Shown here in pieces: positions 62,617-64,000 of a DNA stretch of 64,000 bases. This DNA is from Vitis vinifera (taxonomy: Eukaryota; Streptophyta; Magnoliopsida; Vitales; Vitaceae): the NCBI RefSeq assembly GCF_030704535.1, contig NC_081822.1, forward strand, positions 12,145,001-12,209,000, given 5' to 3'. The notes under the pieces were generated by a model. The model did no database searches and was not told where the DNA came from. It saw only the letters and a list, made by a program, of their open reading frames with translations. Every line of letters begins with the position of its first letter. Within the stretch, counting starts at the first letter, position 1. The position numbers and the translations under genes are program-made.

Positions 62617-64000
62617 GAACTTATTCTGTAGCAAGGATCTTTGGTTTTCTTGATTTTATTTTATTTTTCCCTAGTTTTGGATTTTTATCCAATGTTGAAA
62701 GACACAGTTTCTCCATTATAAGATCAGAAAAATGAACTTTATTGAGACAGATGGAGTTGTAAGAGGTGTATTCTTAAATTGTAATATGAGAAAATTGAAG
62801 GTGATTGCTTCTTTCCTTCTCTACTGTTATACCTCCCCATGAATCCCTTTCCATAACCTGCCACTGTCCACCAGCCACCACCCCTTTCTCCTGTTTGCGA
62901 CATAATGGGTAATTGTTATTCAGCAGCAATATCTATAAATGCGGCTGCATGTCTGGAAATATAATTTCGTCTTGCAATAAACTTATCAGCAAGGCCAAAT
63001 CAATCCATTTTCGCACTCCTATAACTAATTTAGTGTAACTTTACTCGCATCCTCTCAGGATTGAATTAAATATACTTGGTCAACATAAGTTCAAAACTTC
63101 ATCAAATACCTTTTTTATTTTTTAAATTAAAGAAAAAAGTAAACAAAATTAAAAAATGAAAAGAGAAAAAAAGCACATTCGATGAAATTGTAAATTAATA
63201 TTGAATTGATTAGAACTGGGACTAATCGATAAAATTAAAAGCCTGCGCCCATTAGGCTTTTAATCTCAATATCATTCTTATTATCCTCAACTCACTTTTC
63301 AACCGCATAGGACTCAGATTTCCAGGGCAGCACATCCCCACTACAAGTTCACCCAACTTTTCCTAACAAATATGCCATCTCTGCAGACTGCTCAGAAGCA
63401 CTCTCCCTTCCTTTAAAAGGAGAAAGCGCAGCGAAGTGGGTGCTCTACAAAAGGACCAAAAGGAATTGCTTTCTTTTTCTGTAGAATCTAAAGGAGAGTC
63501 AAAGCACCTCATGTTAGTAGGTCCTCTGGAAGGCATGTTACCAACAACTAGTGCACCTGTTGCTTAAAGTTTACTCTTCCTTCTCCACTCCTAGGCCCTA
63601 GCCCCTGCAACTTCTTATTCATGATTCGTATCATAAAAATCATTTCTCATGACAGAGAAAGCGAGGTGTACTTTGCGGACCAGTAAAGCTGTAACAAAAT
63701 TTAAATTTTCTCATTGAATTTTAATGATTATGATTGATTTCCAAGCATTAAATGATCATAACTACCAAGCACAGCGCAAGGTACCGTCTAAGTTTTCAAA
63801 CCCACTAGAAGAGAATTATTGAGGAGCCGAATTTCGAATATTGGTTCATGGAATAATGACAAGGAGGGGACACCCATAACCAAATCCTTTGGTGAATTTA
63901 GAATTCAACATCCACTCTTGATATGGGGGCCCGGCCATGGCAGTAAATGGGCCAGCCTAAATGGCCACACATACTTGATGTACTATCATCGGTCCATATA
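62617..64000. other. AP2S 3' flank and intergenic DNA
   Basis: The AP2S 3' untranslated region probably extends to around 62990. The rest to the window end is non-repetitive-looking DNA without exons, RNA genes or transposon ends that I can support. Confidence 0.4.

Overview
This window is plant nuclear DNA. It has eudicot-type split genes with GT-AG introns, very AT-rich intergenic DNA, LTR retroelements and small DNA-transposon derivatives. The protein sequences and repeat types suggest a woody eudicot. Grapevine (Vitis) is my best guess, but nothing here proves the species.

Layout. (1) 1-13 kb is a repeat graveyard. It holds two old LTR relics, a locally duplicated segment carrying an intronless PP28/PDAP1-like gene (7138-7653), small hairpin MITEs, a long inverted repeat (about 9125-9735) and a solo LTR with a clean target duplication (10940-13005). 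(2) 14.4-34 kb is a gene-rich block: a B2-type cyclin (minus, 9 exons, 441 aa) with a promoter full of AACGG mitotic elements, a PUB15-type U-box/ARM E3 ligase (minus, 4 exons, 649 aa), an unrecognised 290-aa protein (plus, 3 exons), a small 118-aa plant protein (plus) and a short WEB-family coiled-coil protein (minus, 2 exons, 213 aa). (3) 34-38 kb is intergenic, with a MITE and a very decayed Ty1/copia fossil. (4) 37991-53170 is a 15.2-kb Ty3/gypsy element of the Tat/Ogre type on the minus strand. Its two 872-bp LTRs look identical and it is flanked by a TATTT duplication, so the insertion is recent. Roughly 4 kb of its 3' non-coding region is built from several tandem-repeat families. (5) 54.2-62.6 kb holds two intact housekeeping genes on the plus strand: a plastid-type hexokinase (9 exons, 485 aa) and the AP-2 clathrin adaptor small subunit sigma (6 exons, 142 aa). 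The last 1.4 kb has no gene I can support.

The genes do not form a pathway. They are independent housekeeping or developmental genes: mitotic control, ubiquitination, sugar phosphorylation, endocytosis. I assembled exons by hand from reading frame, splice signals and family similarity. All joined coding regions keep frame and reach the expected family length.

I found no unmistakably new biological system. The most interesting observations are: an empty-site/filled-site pair for a solo LTR inside a local duplication, the surviving intronless PP28-like gene with a truncated sister copy, the dense mitotic-element cluster in front of the cyclin, the retroelement's satellite-like 3' region, and a frame-preserving, stop-free 105-nt intron in the unknown 290-aa gene.
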